64,000 nt of DNA, taken from the NCBI GenBank assembly GCA_951230915.1, contig OX579641.1, positions 6,386,001 to 6,450,000 of the forward strand, in the 5' to 3' direction. Under the pieces are notes generated by a model, which saw only the letters and a program-made list of their open reading frames with translations, was not told where the DNA came from and made no database searches. Below, one piece after another: positions 21,143 to 33,800 of this stretch. Positions within the stretch are counted from its first letter, which is position 1. Every line of letters starts with the position of its first letter. The stretch is from Antitrichia curtipendula (taxonomy: Eukaryota; Streptophyta; Bryopsida; Hypnales; Leucodontaceae). Position numbers and translations under genes: made by a program.

Positions 21143-21902
21143 ATTTGGGCAGGTTATATTTCTTGAAATATTTTCTAGTTAATTGAATGTCCTTGAAAGA
21201 CGGAGAATTGTCCTTGAATGATTTTTCTAATCCAAGTCGTTTTGTATTTTTTAGAGCTTTGTGGAATTAGTTACAAATTTCTAAAGTTGAAATGCAACAT
21301 TCTTTATAAGCATTCACCTCTTCAAGTGTACATTGTTTGTACATCACTAGTGCAATGAAAAAGAAAAATATACAAATAGTGTACACTTTAGGAAGTGGAT
21401 ACTTTTAGAGACTTAGCACTTTATGGACCTCCTACCTTATGCGTTGTTGTAGTAAATTTGATTTTTATGAATATAGGATTTGAGTATAGTAGTTTGCTTG
21501 TTTTTTCTTGTAGTTGAATTGCAAGTCCTACTATAGGATTTTAGCCAATGCACTTGGCTCCCTCAAAATATTCTCTATAAGTAAAAGAGCACGCCGGGTT
21601 CTATATTGTCTACTATTTGTAAAAAATCCCACTAGTATATAGTATGAGTTTTCTTGGTTAGTTGATTTTGGATATACTTTTGTTAACATTTATTACGGTA
21701 GAGACACCTATATAACATCACTTTTTTTACTTTGAAAAATTTATAATATTAGATTTATTATAAAAAAAACATTCTAATTGGAAAATAAAATTTCAGTATA
21801 CTAAAGAATGCATCATTTGGATGCCGTATTCGAAAGTGATAAGGAATCAAAGTTTTTTGGTACTAGATGTTCTAAAATAGTTTCTACATTTATAGGTACA
21901 TA

Positions 21903-22492
21903 TTAACCCCTAAAACCCCGAGGGTGTTTTCTGCCAAAAAACACTCAAAACTATCACTTCTGTTGTATTCACTTAAGGAAACCAATTTGTTTTTGTTTTT
22001 TTGGGAATTTAACCATAGGATCTTGTCACTTAACTTGTCTGAGATCATGTAGTAAAAATTTCATCAAATTTCACCGTACAGATTGGAAGATATTAGCATT
22101 CAAAGTTGAACAAAAAGTTTTTTTTCAAGAAGATGCTTAAATTGCCCGAAAAACTAAGATTGTCCATAACTTTCTCATCTTTAGTCCAAATAGAATGGAT
22201 CAAAGCTTCACGTATAGGTAAGAACATAATCTTTTAGGAAAAGAATTCAAAAGAAATTATTTTGACTTTTGTAATTTTTTTTGGGCTGCCCGCCAATCTC
22301 CATTTCTTGCTCATTGTGCCATAACTTTTTCATCCGGCATCCGATTGAAACAAATATTATATATCCACAAAGCTCTTGCAAAGCTACACAACCTCAAAAA
22401 ATCTCAAAAAAATTCACTTCAAACTGAGACAACAGGAACCTACCCGGACCCAAATTGTCCCCCAAGGGGGCAAGCGGGGTTTTAGGGGTTAA
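21903..22492. mobile_element. 590 bp element with perfect 17 bp TTAA-containing inverted repeats
   Basis: The left end TTAACCCCTAAAACCCC (21903-21919) is the exact reverse complement of the right end GGGGTTTTAGGGGTTAA (22476-22492). TTAA at both borders suits a TTAA target duplication, as in piggyBac-type elements, whose ends also begin with a C run; this classification is inference. The interior has no transposase ORF. Blocks such as CATAACTTTTTCATC and CCGATTGAAACAAAT recur in diverged form near 1215-1270 and 39385-39440, so this is a family. It is the best preserved copy in the window. Confidence 0.7.
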
Positions 22493-25400
22493 TGGAGGAT
22501 ATATACTACACATAATAAGAACCTGTAGATGAAATTCAACTAATCTAAAGGGATGTGAGTTCCCTCAAGTTCTCAAATTGTGGGAACTTGGCCACAGAAG
22601 CAAGCTAACATGGCTGAGAGATTGTCACATGAGATCATTTAGAAATAATAATTTATAAGTTTTTGTTTTATTTTAATTATTTAATTATTATTAATTGTGA
22701 CCAGCATTGGCTGGTTCACAACATGGAGAACGGGCTTAAAATGGCCCTCCAATGCCCTTGAAAAACATCTAATGATTTGTTCAAGTGGAGCTTTTAGACA
22801 ACTAATGCATTTATTTTAGTAGTTGTATGCAAATTTGTAGCTTCTTCGCATTATACACTACGTGTGTTTGTGTGGCAAAAAAATTATTGTTGATTTTATT
22901 TATAATTATATTTTAAACCTCATTAACTAGGGCATATTAGGATGAAGTAGCACCTCTTTGGTGTATAGATTTTAAGACTTTTACTATCATTGCTGCCACT
23001 ATTTACAAAATAAATATTTAGTTGTTTTTAACATGCAAAAATTATAAGTTTTGGAAGTTGGAAATTGTGCCATTACCTATGAAAGTATAGGCCTATGACC
23101 ACTTTTTCAAACTTCACTCTATTGGCTCCCATTTTGCAACTACTTATGAATTTATATTTTATATATTTTTTGAATTTATCATTGTGAATTTTTTGAATAA
23201 AAATTGAGAAAGTTTCATATCAAATAGAATATATGCTTAAGAAAAGATTCATATCAAATAGAATATATACTTAAGAATTTTCAAATTGGTGCAAAAACTT
23301 AATTTAATAAGTTTCATTTCATTAGTTTAGTCTCAAATTCAAAAATGATCATTTTAAATATGATTGTACTTCACATCAAGAGAAAGGAGGAGAACTTGCC
23401 AATATACACTTCACAATGATCTACGGATTTGTTGTTTCCTCAAGTAATAAAGTCCAAAAATATCACATAGAGGTAGTATCACAAGGAGCTGAAAATGGAT
23501 TCAAACAACTCTCCTCCAAAAATGGAATGAAAAAAAATTCTTTTCAATCCAAAATATCATCCAAAAGACAAAAAAATAAATTGTGGGGCATTTTAGGGCT
23601 ATTGTGAACTTGCTTTTTAAATCCTTCAATTTGTTAGGTAATTTGAAACTTTTGGTTTCTAGAAAGGAGCATGAAATTGTCTAAAATATGTAATATAATA
23701 GGCTTAAAGTAGTGGCTATCCAAATTCTCAATTCAAATAAATAGATGGGAGTTGGTGGACAACTAATTGAGGCAATAGAGTTATTTGTAAAGTAAACCTG
23801 AGTTTAGAGGTAAAACTGGGATTTGAACCCCTGCTTTATGTAAAAAAGCAGGTGAAAAAGTGAAAAGCTCGCGCAATCAACACTAGCAAAACAAAACTTG
23901 GGACCAAACTTTCTTTCGCGTCGAAATGGTGCCTAAAAAAGTTTGGACCTGAGTTCACCTGTCAAAGAAATTGTACATTGACAATTTGAGAGAACGGAGG
24001 GTGGAGAGGTTGTTTTTATAATGAAATCCACTGTTCTTTATGAACTCTCAAAGGATATGGGTTTATTTTAAGATTGAGCTCCTCCAAGCTCTTACAAGTT
24101 ACTTACAACTCCAACCATTTACATATCCCATATGGGTTGCTTCACCTCCTTTCACCAATTTGTATAAGAGCTTGTTTAAAACTGGGTACCAAACTAGGGA
24201 TGACTATACGAATAACTCTAATGTTCTACAATTTCCACAAGTCATGGAAGAAATAGTAATCATTGCAATTATAGTTGTTTATATAGATAGCAGTTTTTAA
24301 AGATCCTTTGGACACTTTTGGGCTCTTAAAGAATATTTAATCTATCGCAATGAAGATCCATGCATTTAATCACACCACAATATAAATCCATTCTTTATTT
24401 TTAAATGTAAATCTAAGACAATCATTAATTCATCCATGTAGCATAAATTTCTTAAAATATATACAACTATCTCACATTTAAATTCTAGGATGAAGAAGGG
24501 ATGTGCATTGTGGCACAATTAGATAACATGTGCACAAGCACTTTTCAATGCACCCACCAATACATCACATGACATTTACAATGAATGCAATATATATGTA
24601 GAATTCTCACTATTTATGGTTGTAGTAGAAATAGATGTGATTTGGATCCAAAGTCTCCATCTAACCACATTGCAAGAACTCTCAATGAACTTGTATACTT
24701 CACTCAATAGAATTGAATAAATGAATGAGATACTTCACCAAAATTATATTTTGATATTAATTCATGTTCTTCAAAAAGATCTATGATCATTAAGGGCTTT
24801 ATGAATACCAACTAAACAATATTACTTAGTTATAGACTATAGTTAAAAAATAAACTATGACTTCACAAACAATATTCATACATCTCTTGTAGCTACTAAA
24901 ATACATTTTACCTTTATCTGATTGTCAATCTACTTTATTTATTACAACCAACATAAGTGATGGTTGGCACATTTACTCCCCGTATAAGGATGTTTAATCC
25001 TCCAAATCCCAAAGGAGCCAAAGCCCAAAGGTAATCACTCTACATGTAATTTTGATTTAGAAACTTTGAGCAAACTAAAACTATGTTAGAAATCTTGCAT
25101 TCTATCAATTGCTACATTTCTAATCGTGGAAGATCTCTAAATATCACCTTATTTACTAATAACATGCTTGTAGTACATTAGTATGCCACAATATAAACTA
25201 AAATACCATTGCACGTAAATAATATATGCAAATATAATTTGAATATTGTGCTTTTTATAAATTATAAAGTTGATGTTTAGTTATAAAGATTGACCTTCCT
25301 GTTTTCTAATAAGTTTATAAAAAAAGTACTAGAGGCGTGTATAAGCCTCCATCCAAGATCAAATATAGATTGCAATTTCTAATTTTGAAATTCAACAAAA

Positions 25401-26096
25401 ATTGTAAGCATTTCACAATTCTTTGGTAAGATTAGTATGTCCAATTTCATATACAAATTTACTTCACAACTCTATTTTTATCTTTGCATGGTTGTGACCA
25501 AGAAGAGGCCATTGAATATCATAATCAATCAATTTATGCTTTGCAATACAAATTTTTGGTAGCAAAGTGTACCATTAGATCATTTGGATGCATACAAAAT
25601 TTAACATGCCACAACACCATAAATACACTTCCACTTTCTATAGTTGCAATCTATATATGACACTTCGGTGTTTCCATAAAGAGGTATATATTTTGTAAAT
25701 AGGTATTGAAAACTTTTGTTTTTCAAATAAAAATGTCTAAGATCTAAAGGGTTTCTATTCATCATGAAATGCTTTCCCATATAAATCATTCTAGAATAAA
25801 TTCAATAAAAATGTTTAATATCTAAAGGGTTACTGTTCATTATGAGATGATTCCCATGTAAATCATTTTAGAATAAATTCATTTAAGCAAATCCAGGTTC
25901 ATATGCATAAACTCTAAGACTACAAGATGCTTTCTGGCAAATTTACCACAAAAATTACTTTGATGTAATCAGATCTTGACCATGCTCGTGGCCTTGCCAT
26001 GGCTCTATTGTACTTTAACAAACTACCTTCCTATGAACTTTGATTACTCCACAATTTATGTTAGAAGCAAAAAGATCATTCAAAAAAGATTAATTC
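22493..26096. other. AT-rich intergenic stretch, no gene seen
   Basis: Several ORFs of 60-86 codons occur by chance in AT-rich sequence; none shows a domain or a splice-compatible continuation. A word resembling a tRNA T-arm at about 23826-23843 has no matching acceptor, D or anticodon arms. A diverged direct duplication lies at 25730-25875. Confidence 0.5.
25730..25875. repeat. Diverged direct duplication of a unit of about 70 bp
   Basis: The landmarks AAAATGT, TATCTAAAGGGTT or GATCTAAAGGGTT, TTCATYATGARATG, CCCATRTAAATCATT and TAGAATAAATTCA occur twice in the same order, at about 25730-25801 and 25806-25875. The copies differ at many positions, so the duplication is old. No function is apparent. 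Confidence 0.75.
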
Positions 26097-26190
26097 AGAG
26101 CAAAGATTCTAAATGATAGGAAAAAAACAATTAAGAATGTGACAGAGCAAAGATTCTAAATGATAGGGAAAAAACAATTAAGAATGTGAC
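26097..26190. repeat. Recent tandem duplication of a 47 bp unit
   Basis: Two adjacent 47 bp copies start AGAGCAAAGATTCTAAATGA and end AATTAAGAATGTGAC. They differ at only one position, GGAAAA versus GGGAAA, so the event is young. No coding role is seen. Confidence 0.9.
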
Positions 26191-26950
26191 ACCCTGAAAG
26201 GATGTCAACATAACATTATACAACAATGTAACAAGGGTCCCCAAGTAATGCTGAAGTCCCAAGAATATTGGCTCAAACTAAAGAATCATCTATTGTGTGA
26301 GCTAGGGAAGCTAGCTAGCCCACTTCATCTTTTGGGAGAACATTCTTTCTTCTTTGATACTTGAGATCTCTTCAATTCAAATCAAATGGGAACTCTCTAC
26401 CTACAACTAGTGAATAATGTCATGAACTACAATAATATCCTCTGTGTGTGTATTTACATACAAGTTTAGAACTGATTCATCATCTTCCGGAAGATCAAAT
26501 GACTTTTAGTTTCTGAAACTAAGGGTGCCACTCAAGAATAGCGAAAGGAAAAGATGACAGAAGCAACGAGGAGATACAACCCAGCAGCCATGAATCTCCG
26601 AACGGATAGTCATTGGATGCGGCAATTGTGGTCCGATGCCATCGATCGCAACCGTGAAATCTCTCGTGTCAGTCGCTGCACCCAAATCCAACAAGCACAA
26701 GGTCAGCACTGTTGTTTTGTTTGTTTTATTTTTTTGTTTTGAAGCTCAAAGCCACTGTTGTAACATGACTAAGCGCTATTGTTATTATGAAAACAAGTTC
26801 TATAAAAAACATTTTAGTCAGCATATAAAAGAGGTTTCCAAAGCACCAAAGAATGTATTGGTCCAATACTACGTGCAAAAGTTAGAAGGGTTCAAAGTTT
26901 TATTGGTGGATGAGCCAAAATTGACATTTAAAGGTTAGTGTTTTCCGATA

Positions 26951-27139
26951 CAGGTAGAACCTCTGTAAGTCAATACTCTATGAGCCAATAAACTTCTGTC
27001 AAGAAATATTGACTGCCGTTCCTGGCTTGAGCCACATACAAACATCATGACTGCAAATGCCCCTCCCTAATGTAATAACCTCTCTGATGTAATGTGTCAG
27101 ACCGGTCCCGGACCTATTATTTTAGAAAGGTTCTACCTG
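26951..27139. mobile_element. 189 bp pogo/Emigrant-like MITE with TA duplication
   Basis: The left end CAGGTAGAACCTCTGTAAGT and the right end GGTTCTACCTG are inverted repeats, each flanked by TA (26949-26950 and 27140-27141). The terminal sequence resembles the CAGTAAAACCTCTATAAATT consensus recalled for plant Emigrant/Lemi1 elements of the pogo branch of Tc1/mariner. The length and lack of coding capacity are typical of a MITE. It is distinct from the dead Tc1-like gene at 16056-17085, so two branches of the superfamily have been active here. Confidence 0.8.
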
Positions 27140-27141
27140 TA

Positions 27142-27892
27142 TTCTAGTTTGCCATTGGTATGATTCGCTAATTATGAATTGTTGGATTACTACCTGTTTT
27201 TCAAAGATTGTCACGATAGAACATGACAAATCCATGAAGTACAGGTGTCTTTGGTGAGCTATGTAGTTGAGACAGGTGTCGCTCGCTAGTCTCTATTTGC
27301 TTGTTTGCTTATGGTTAAGAGTCAAATTGCAAAGTTTCCTAGCTCTAGTCAGTTACTGCGGGGCTTGAGTATGGACCAATATTTGAGAAGTTGACAACCA
27401 GTTTGAAGAACTCAAGACAGATTTCAAAATTTTAAGCTATTCTTCATGCCAAAAATTAACATAATTATAGACACTTTACATCTACACATTTTTACACACT
27501 TTTTTACAGACTGAGATGGTTTCTCAGTCAGTTTTCCTTCCGCCCTGTGTGACCCTGACTTCACTCAGAATTAACAATTCATTATATGTAAATAGCGGCG
27601 TAGTTAACCGTTCAGGAGAAAATCACCTCTTGAGTGTCAGTCATACGCAGATATTGCAGTCGCTCCCTAGTCGATGGGAACAGGAGATGCGCAACCTGCA
27701 TGTGCAGTCAAAGGTTTAAGAGAGGTTTGTTGGATAAAACGGTGGCATTGGAACCTGACTTTTCTACAGCTAAGGATTTTCATGGCCACTCAAGTACAAG
27801 CCCAAAAACTAACCTAAGAAAGCATGGTGGTTTGTGGAACCTGCAGCATAAAGTAGGTCAATCTATGCCATTGTGATTCAAAGGTAAAGTTC
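27142..27892. other. Spacer with a repeat also found inside the LON gene
   Basis: The segment at about 27390-27580 shares a series of landmarks (CAGTTTGAAGAMCTCAAGA, TTTTTACAGAC, AGTCARTTTTCC, TGTGTGRCCCTG) with the intron sequence at about 33040-33190, so it is an interspersed repeat. Two overlapping plus-strand ORFs at 27516-27876 look partly codon-like, but neither has a recognisable domain. If the LON gene has a further 3' exon it would lie in this interval. Confidence 0.4.
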
Positions 27893-30800
27893 TCACTTTT
27901 GTGCCACTGTGCTCACTAAAGAAAAAAGGAGCTTTTTGCATGGTCCACATTTGAGCAAGAAGCATACCCAAAAGCTGAACCGCTCCGGTTCTGTAACACT
28001 GGGCATTCCTTCTGTGCGATTCAATAACTCATATAGACGTCGATCTGCAAATGGAAACACCCTTTAGTAGTTAGCAATCTACACAAGGATTGAATTAAAA
28101 TGATCACTGGTGGTTTCTTTCTTTAGTTCAGGTTCTGCATTAACATGAGTCATAATGAGGTCTCATTAGTCAGATCGATTATGAGGTCTCATTAGTCAAA
28201 AAATTATTAGTGTCAAGTATTTAGACGTATGCCAAGTCCAATGTTCAGGGCAAATTGGTCACCGTCTCCTTGATTTGTCAGAAGAAGATTATGACTAAGA
28301 ATTCATCTCCACATTCTCTCTAAACCTTTAAATCAACCAAAAAGTACAGATCTCAACATTTTCAATTGAGTAGAATAGTTTAGCACTATGTCTAATAATG
28401 CCCTCAAGTGTCCTATCTCTTTAGCATTATCTAGGTCATATAATATAAAAGGCATGTGATATGAGGCCTGATGAAAGAGAAGCTTGTGCACAGTCAATTA
28501 CCTGAACGAGCAATTTCCCGAGCACGGCTGATGAAGCTGTTTACCAAGTCGGTTGCGGTCTGAATACTATTGTCAAGCTGATATGAAGGAATGAATTGGT
28601 TAGAGTCAAGGCCTTGGAAACAGATACAAGGCACAGATAGAAAGATCAACGAACAAGACAATAGCAATATCATCCAAAGAACCACCCTCAGAGGTGCATG
28701 TACATGTTAAAATTGGCAAGGTTTTACATTAGAAATGGTATCAGATGGCGTTACGATTGACAAGGTTTGACATGGCTAGGATCCTAGAACAGCTCTTGAG
28801 GGAAATTTTCTACAAGTGATATTTGGTGGAATCGTCACAACCGAGTTCAGTAAATAATTTTACACGAAAATTAGAAACTGAGATAGGATCCACGAGATAG
28901 ATACCTGTTCTTTCTCGGGAGAATTGTCTGCATGGACGACATCATGTAACCATTCCACCTTGGCAACACGGTACCTGTTCAATTAACGAACACAACCATG
29001 AAGATAAAAGAGCACACAAAATCTAATTGCGTGCTTGTTCACCGAATTTATTAAAAGAGCACAAAACCACGTGCACTTCTGATGCCTTCATGAGGATTTT
29101 CCGCTTAATGTGCACTTCTCCTTGAAAAATTTCAGCTTTGAAATTCTTACTACACATGGGAATTCATGAAACGATCAATTCAGTGATCGGTAGATACCAT
29201 TTTAACGCATGAGAGAACTTCCCATAATCAGAGATCTCTATCACTGTTATATAGTTCACTTGCAAACAGATCCTTGGAGCTTACCCGTCTTGCTCCCATG
29301 TCTCCGTCATACGAAACCTCCGCCTCCCAACAACCTGGGTTGAAAGAAAGATCCCAATCGCATCAGTTGCTATTCAAGTGATGTTTTCTAATGAATCAAT
29401 ACATTCAATACTATCCAAAAGTTGCACTTCACCTTAAGTTCCAGCCAAAGTGCACCAAACCTGGAACAATGTTTTTAGTATTTCAGAAAATGAGACTGTT
29501 TCAGGGACTCTTAGATGTCATAAAGAAACTCGTGATTCATGGTCATAGTAATCATATAGAGGACTCCCATGATACATAAGAAGGCCTCTATTTGAGGAAA
29601 CTTCCCATAAATTATGGAGAGACTATCGTTGTGATATTGTCAAAAGTTCCTGAAACAGTCTGAAAATCCTGTTCTAGGTACTTCTTCCTAATCAAAGCAC
29701 TATCAATCAAGGAAAAAGCACCAACCTCGATACGGAATCGCCCATCAGGAAGAGGTTCACACCTGCGCGCAGAGCACAGATTAAGCTCAAACCTCTGAGA
29801 AAGAAGCAGCTAATCCCTAGAGGGCTAAGGGTACAGAGTTTAAATTTAAAAAAAATTAAATCAATCATACTGTGCAAAACATTCAGACGGGTCAAATTTG
29901 AACCATTTAACGCCGGAACCCTTTTTTATAATTCTGCACAGTTTCGCTTATATCTTCGGAAGAATACGTCATTTACCTCAATTCCATCAGAATGGTCAGA
30001 AAGGAATCTCATCTTTTGAAATTCAAATATTACTTTGGATAAATGTGAAGCTATATTGACAAAACATTGCCCCGAAGCACTCTGTTCATCATCCAGAACA
30101 TGTACTTAAGTCACCAGAATCAATGAATTGCACGGGTTGGTATTTAAAAGTAAAATTGAACAAAAGGAAGTCCCGAATGACCCGCTCAACTCTTTTTAGA
30201 ATAAACGTGAGGCTCAACGTGGGCCTCTTGCTCCTTGAACCGACAAATGACAGTAAATAATAACTCACTCAGTAATTTCCACTTCGCATGCAACTTCCGC
30301 CAAAGAGCCTCCCTCCTCAATACGCACCTGGCAACCAGTTGTACTTGTCAACAACATTGCTCACGAAGCTCAGTGCAACCATTTCTCGTGCCTCCAAAAA
30401 TAGATTTTCGGTCATTAAATACTTGCTCGTAAATTATTTCAGAAACTCTAGCTTATCAAAGGGAAATAAAATACTCATTACACTGCATCAGTGTATCATA
30501 GGGTGTACTCACCATTCCCATACGATGATTGCCTTCCACAACACGCCGTATCTGCAATATCAACAATAAATTTAGGTATAAGGCAGATCCCGTTGTTTGT
30601 TCTCAAATGAGTCTCTTATATATATGGTGGACACAAGGAGAACACAAATAAATGCATAGATCCAGAAATTGATTCTTAATTCTCTAGGGGTTAACTTCAT
30701 GTCAATTGATTCTATAATTTGAAATAACAGCTACAATAGCGAGGGTTTTACTGAAGGATGCGGAAAAGTGGGATGCTCCAGTCAAATCAGATAATCCACT

Positions 30801-33800
30801 TGACCCAAATCACTGACGCCAGAAGATCTCAAAAACATGTTTGTTCCAAATAATGGGACAACAAAATATTACGTGGAGTAATTGCTTAGCCAATGAGAGA
30901 GTACGAACAAAAGCAAAACACCAACATACCATAAGTCTATAGCGTGGTTCGAAGATGTTCAAAACCATGTGCTGCATAGGTAGAACCACATCCATTACAA
31001 ACAGAGGCAAGGTCTCTACGCCAGCTTGCGTGACGACATCCATTTCAGCTTTCCTCTCTTCGAACTCTTCCGGAAAGTTGCGTTGGATCAAGTTATTTAG
31101 TGTTACACTGGATGAAATAAGAAACGGTTGTTAGCAAAAATATTCTTGTTTCTAATATTCAATTGAGCAAATTTCTCAAGAAATTTCGCGGCAATATCAA
31201 ACACACAATTATATCCAGTAGTAAAATTTGACCCATAAATTCCATTGAAGAGAATAAACAATAAAATATACCTGACTGGGTAGGTCTTGGGGCTCACAAA
31301 AATCACTGTTCTGCAAATTGGGCACTTGTTACCTGGAATCTCAGAGTAGTTAGACTCTATCTTCAAATAACTCCACCAGATAAAACTACTAGACTCAGCC
31401 AGTATGAGAAAATCACGAACTTGATACCTCTTACAAAGCACATAACATTTTTGAGGGGTAGCGCTAACTTTGGGGAACAGTATCAACTAAGAGTTATTTA
31501 GAGCACAGTCATACCAAATTTATGAAAATCAAGCATGTTCAAACCTGTGACATACTCACACATGAAGACAATCATTCATTGGCTTGAGGAGAGCTCTTGC
31601 TTGTTTCAATTGAGCTCAACATTGCGAAACAGGTGTCAAGGATTCCTTTTCCAATTTAGAGGGTGCTCAAGAAGGGTTCTCTAGAATTAGCAATACGATG
31701 AGTCAGCATTCTAAATTCGTAAGCATTCCTCTAAAATTCCTCTAAACATTTTAAATTAGAAAGCAACTTCTAAATCCTCCAAAATCAAAATACCAGCGAG
31801 GTACAAAAGTCCTACCGTGATCAAGGGCCTGAAGGAGACAGCCACGACAGTATGAGTGGCCACAGGGTGTGGTGATGGGCTGATGTAATAATTTCAAGCA
31901 CAAGGTGCAGTCCAGGTCATCTGAACGCTCCAACTTCCGTCGCTTCTTATCACTATGCTCTGCACCCTCTATTAAGGTCTTCACTGTGTGCAATCCATCT
32001 TGAAGGGCTTCACTGCAAAGAACACAGGAGAACATTAACACCGAAAGCCCAAATTCGGCCTCCTGTTTTTAGCACTTTTGAGTAGATCACAAGAGATCTG
32101 TTCAACTTTATTATTTATTTTTTGACCAAAACATGAAATCTTCACTGATACTGGTGATGCAAAATTGGGCTCCATCTGAATTGCATTTTCCACAATACGA
32201 TTAATCAAATTTATGTCCGTTGTTTTGGTAGACGGCCACAGAATGATTGCCAGAACACTTGGATGGGCCTTCCTCGACTTCATTGTACTCGTTCATAGGT
32301 TTCAAATATTCCCTAAGATAAATACCTCACAGAAAGGAAAGAGCTTAAATTTAAGGGATGAACCTGGCACAGACACAAGGTAGTCCACCAGTAGAAAGTG
32401 CATTCCCCAAAACCGAGCCACATTATAGTTGGCAGGGTTTACATTAGAAATCAATTAAATGACGTTACAATTGGTACGGTTTATCATGACTACATTTCCA
32501 GAGTACCTCTAGTAGGATAATGTACTAGTGATCCCTCACTGATGGAGCCAAGAAAATTGAAGAACAAAAGCAGTATAATAAGCCATTAATTTTAGAAAAG
32601 TTGAAACGATGATCTTACTTGGTGGGATCGACCTCCAATCCAGACAAGTAGGTTTCCATCGCTGCGTCATATTGCTCTAGCTGAAAAACACCGCCACCAC
32701 ATACATGGTCATCAATGAACAGTGAACAAGGTTTAACCAAATTAGACTATTTCAATAATTAGACTATTAGACTATTTCAGGAATTTTAAATACCATAAAC
32801 AAAGTCTTCCTTGAGTTTCTTGGAGAGGTCTCCTTAAATCACAATGATCAGTAGAGACTTCCTTATGATACCTACTGAGACTTTATATGATCACAATCTA
32901 ATGAAAAATCTAATTGGGAGACAAAACCATTGTTTCAACCACTTTACAAGATTCTAAATTGTCTGACATGATTCTCGAGTTAGGAACTACTGCGCTAAAT
33001 GACAGTCCAAAGATTGGCATAACGCAAACTGACGTACTGCTCAGTTTGAAGACCTCAAGATAAATTTCAGAATTGAAGCTAATATTTTGTGAAAATAAAT
33101 CATATCCAGACTTTTAAAGTTTACCCACTTTTACAGACATAGTCTGCCAAGTCAATTTTCCAGCCTTGTGTGGCCCTGCTTTAGATAGATTGAGCTTTCA
33201 AAAAACAAAGTCTGTCAAGAATACCGTCTGGAACAAAGTAAAATAAAGTGAAAAGGTTGAATGAGACCAGGAAGAAGTAGTACCAAGGTTTGGGCAGCAG
33301 CCTTGCGCACATATGCCTTGGGATGGTTACTCCGAAGCTTCACCACCTTCTCTGCATCCCTCAATGCTAACTGAAACGAAATGAGAAAGATCCAAAACGT
33401 CCCTTCAACATGACTCTTCCCTTCTTCCACATAAAGAGCTACTTTTCTGAAGCAGGAAGTGAGACATTCTACAAATTTTTCCTGGAGCCACTACAAGTAC
33501 AAAGAAAAATTTCAGTAATTCCAGAATAATACACGTAATTGTACACAGCACTACCTGCCCCAGTGACATAGGATCCAGCTCCAGAATAGCAGACTCTTCT
33601 GAAACTCGTGCTGGAATCGATCGTATTAATTTACTCCACCTGCATGAATTCAAAGCAGGATACCACGAGTGGGTATCAACTGAAACCAACAGCAACTCTT
33701 TTCATCTGAGAACCGTTTAATGGTTCTGAAACAATGAAAAGTTTCCAAACAAAATTTAGATGAATTATAATATGTAACTCATGATACCGATGATGTTTGC

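Noticed and set aside
23816..23900. tRNA-like word (GGGATTTGAACCCC)
   Set aside because: Only a T-arm-like match; acceptor, D and anticodon arms could not be formed on either strand.
24040..24300. Overlapping ORFs of 86 and 60 codons
   Set aside because: AT-rich chance frames without domain or codon pattern.
26506..26938. Overlapping ORFs on both strands that might form a small gene
   Set aside because: A GT donor-like site follows ACAAG at 26700, but no partner exon or known domain could be found.
27516..27876. Two overlapping plus-strand ORFs with some codon-like character
   Set aside because: Overlap a repeat that also occurs in an intron; no domain seen.
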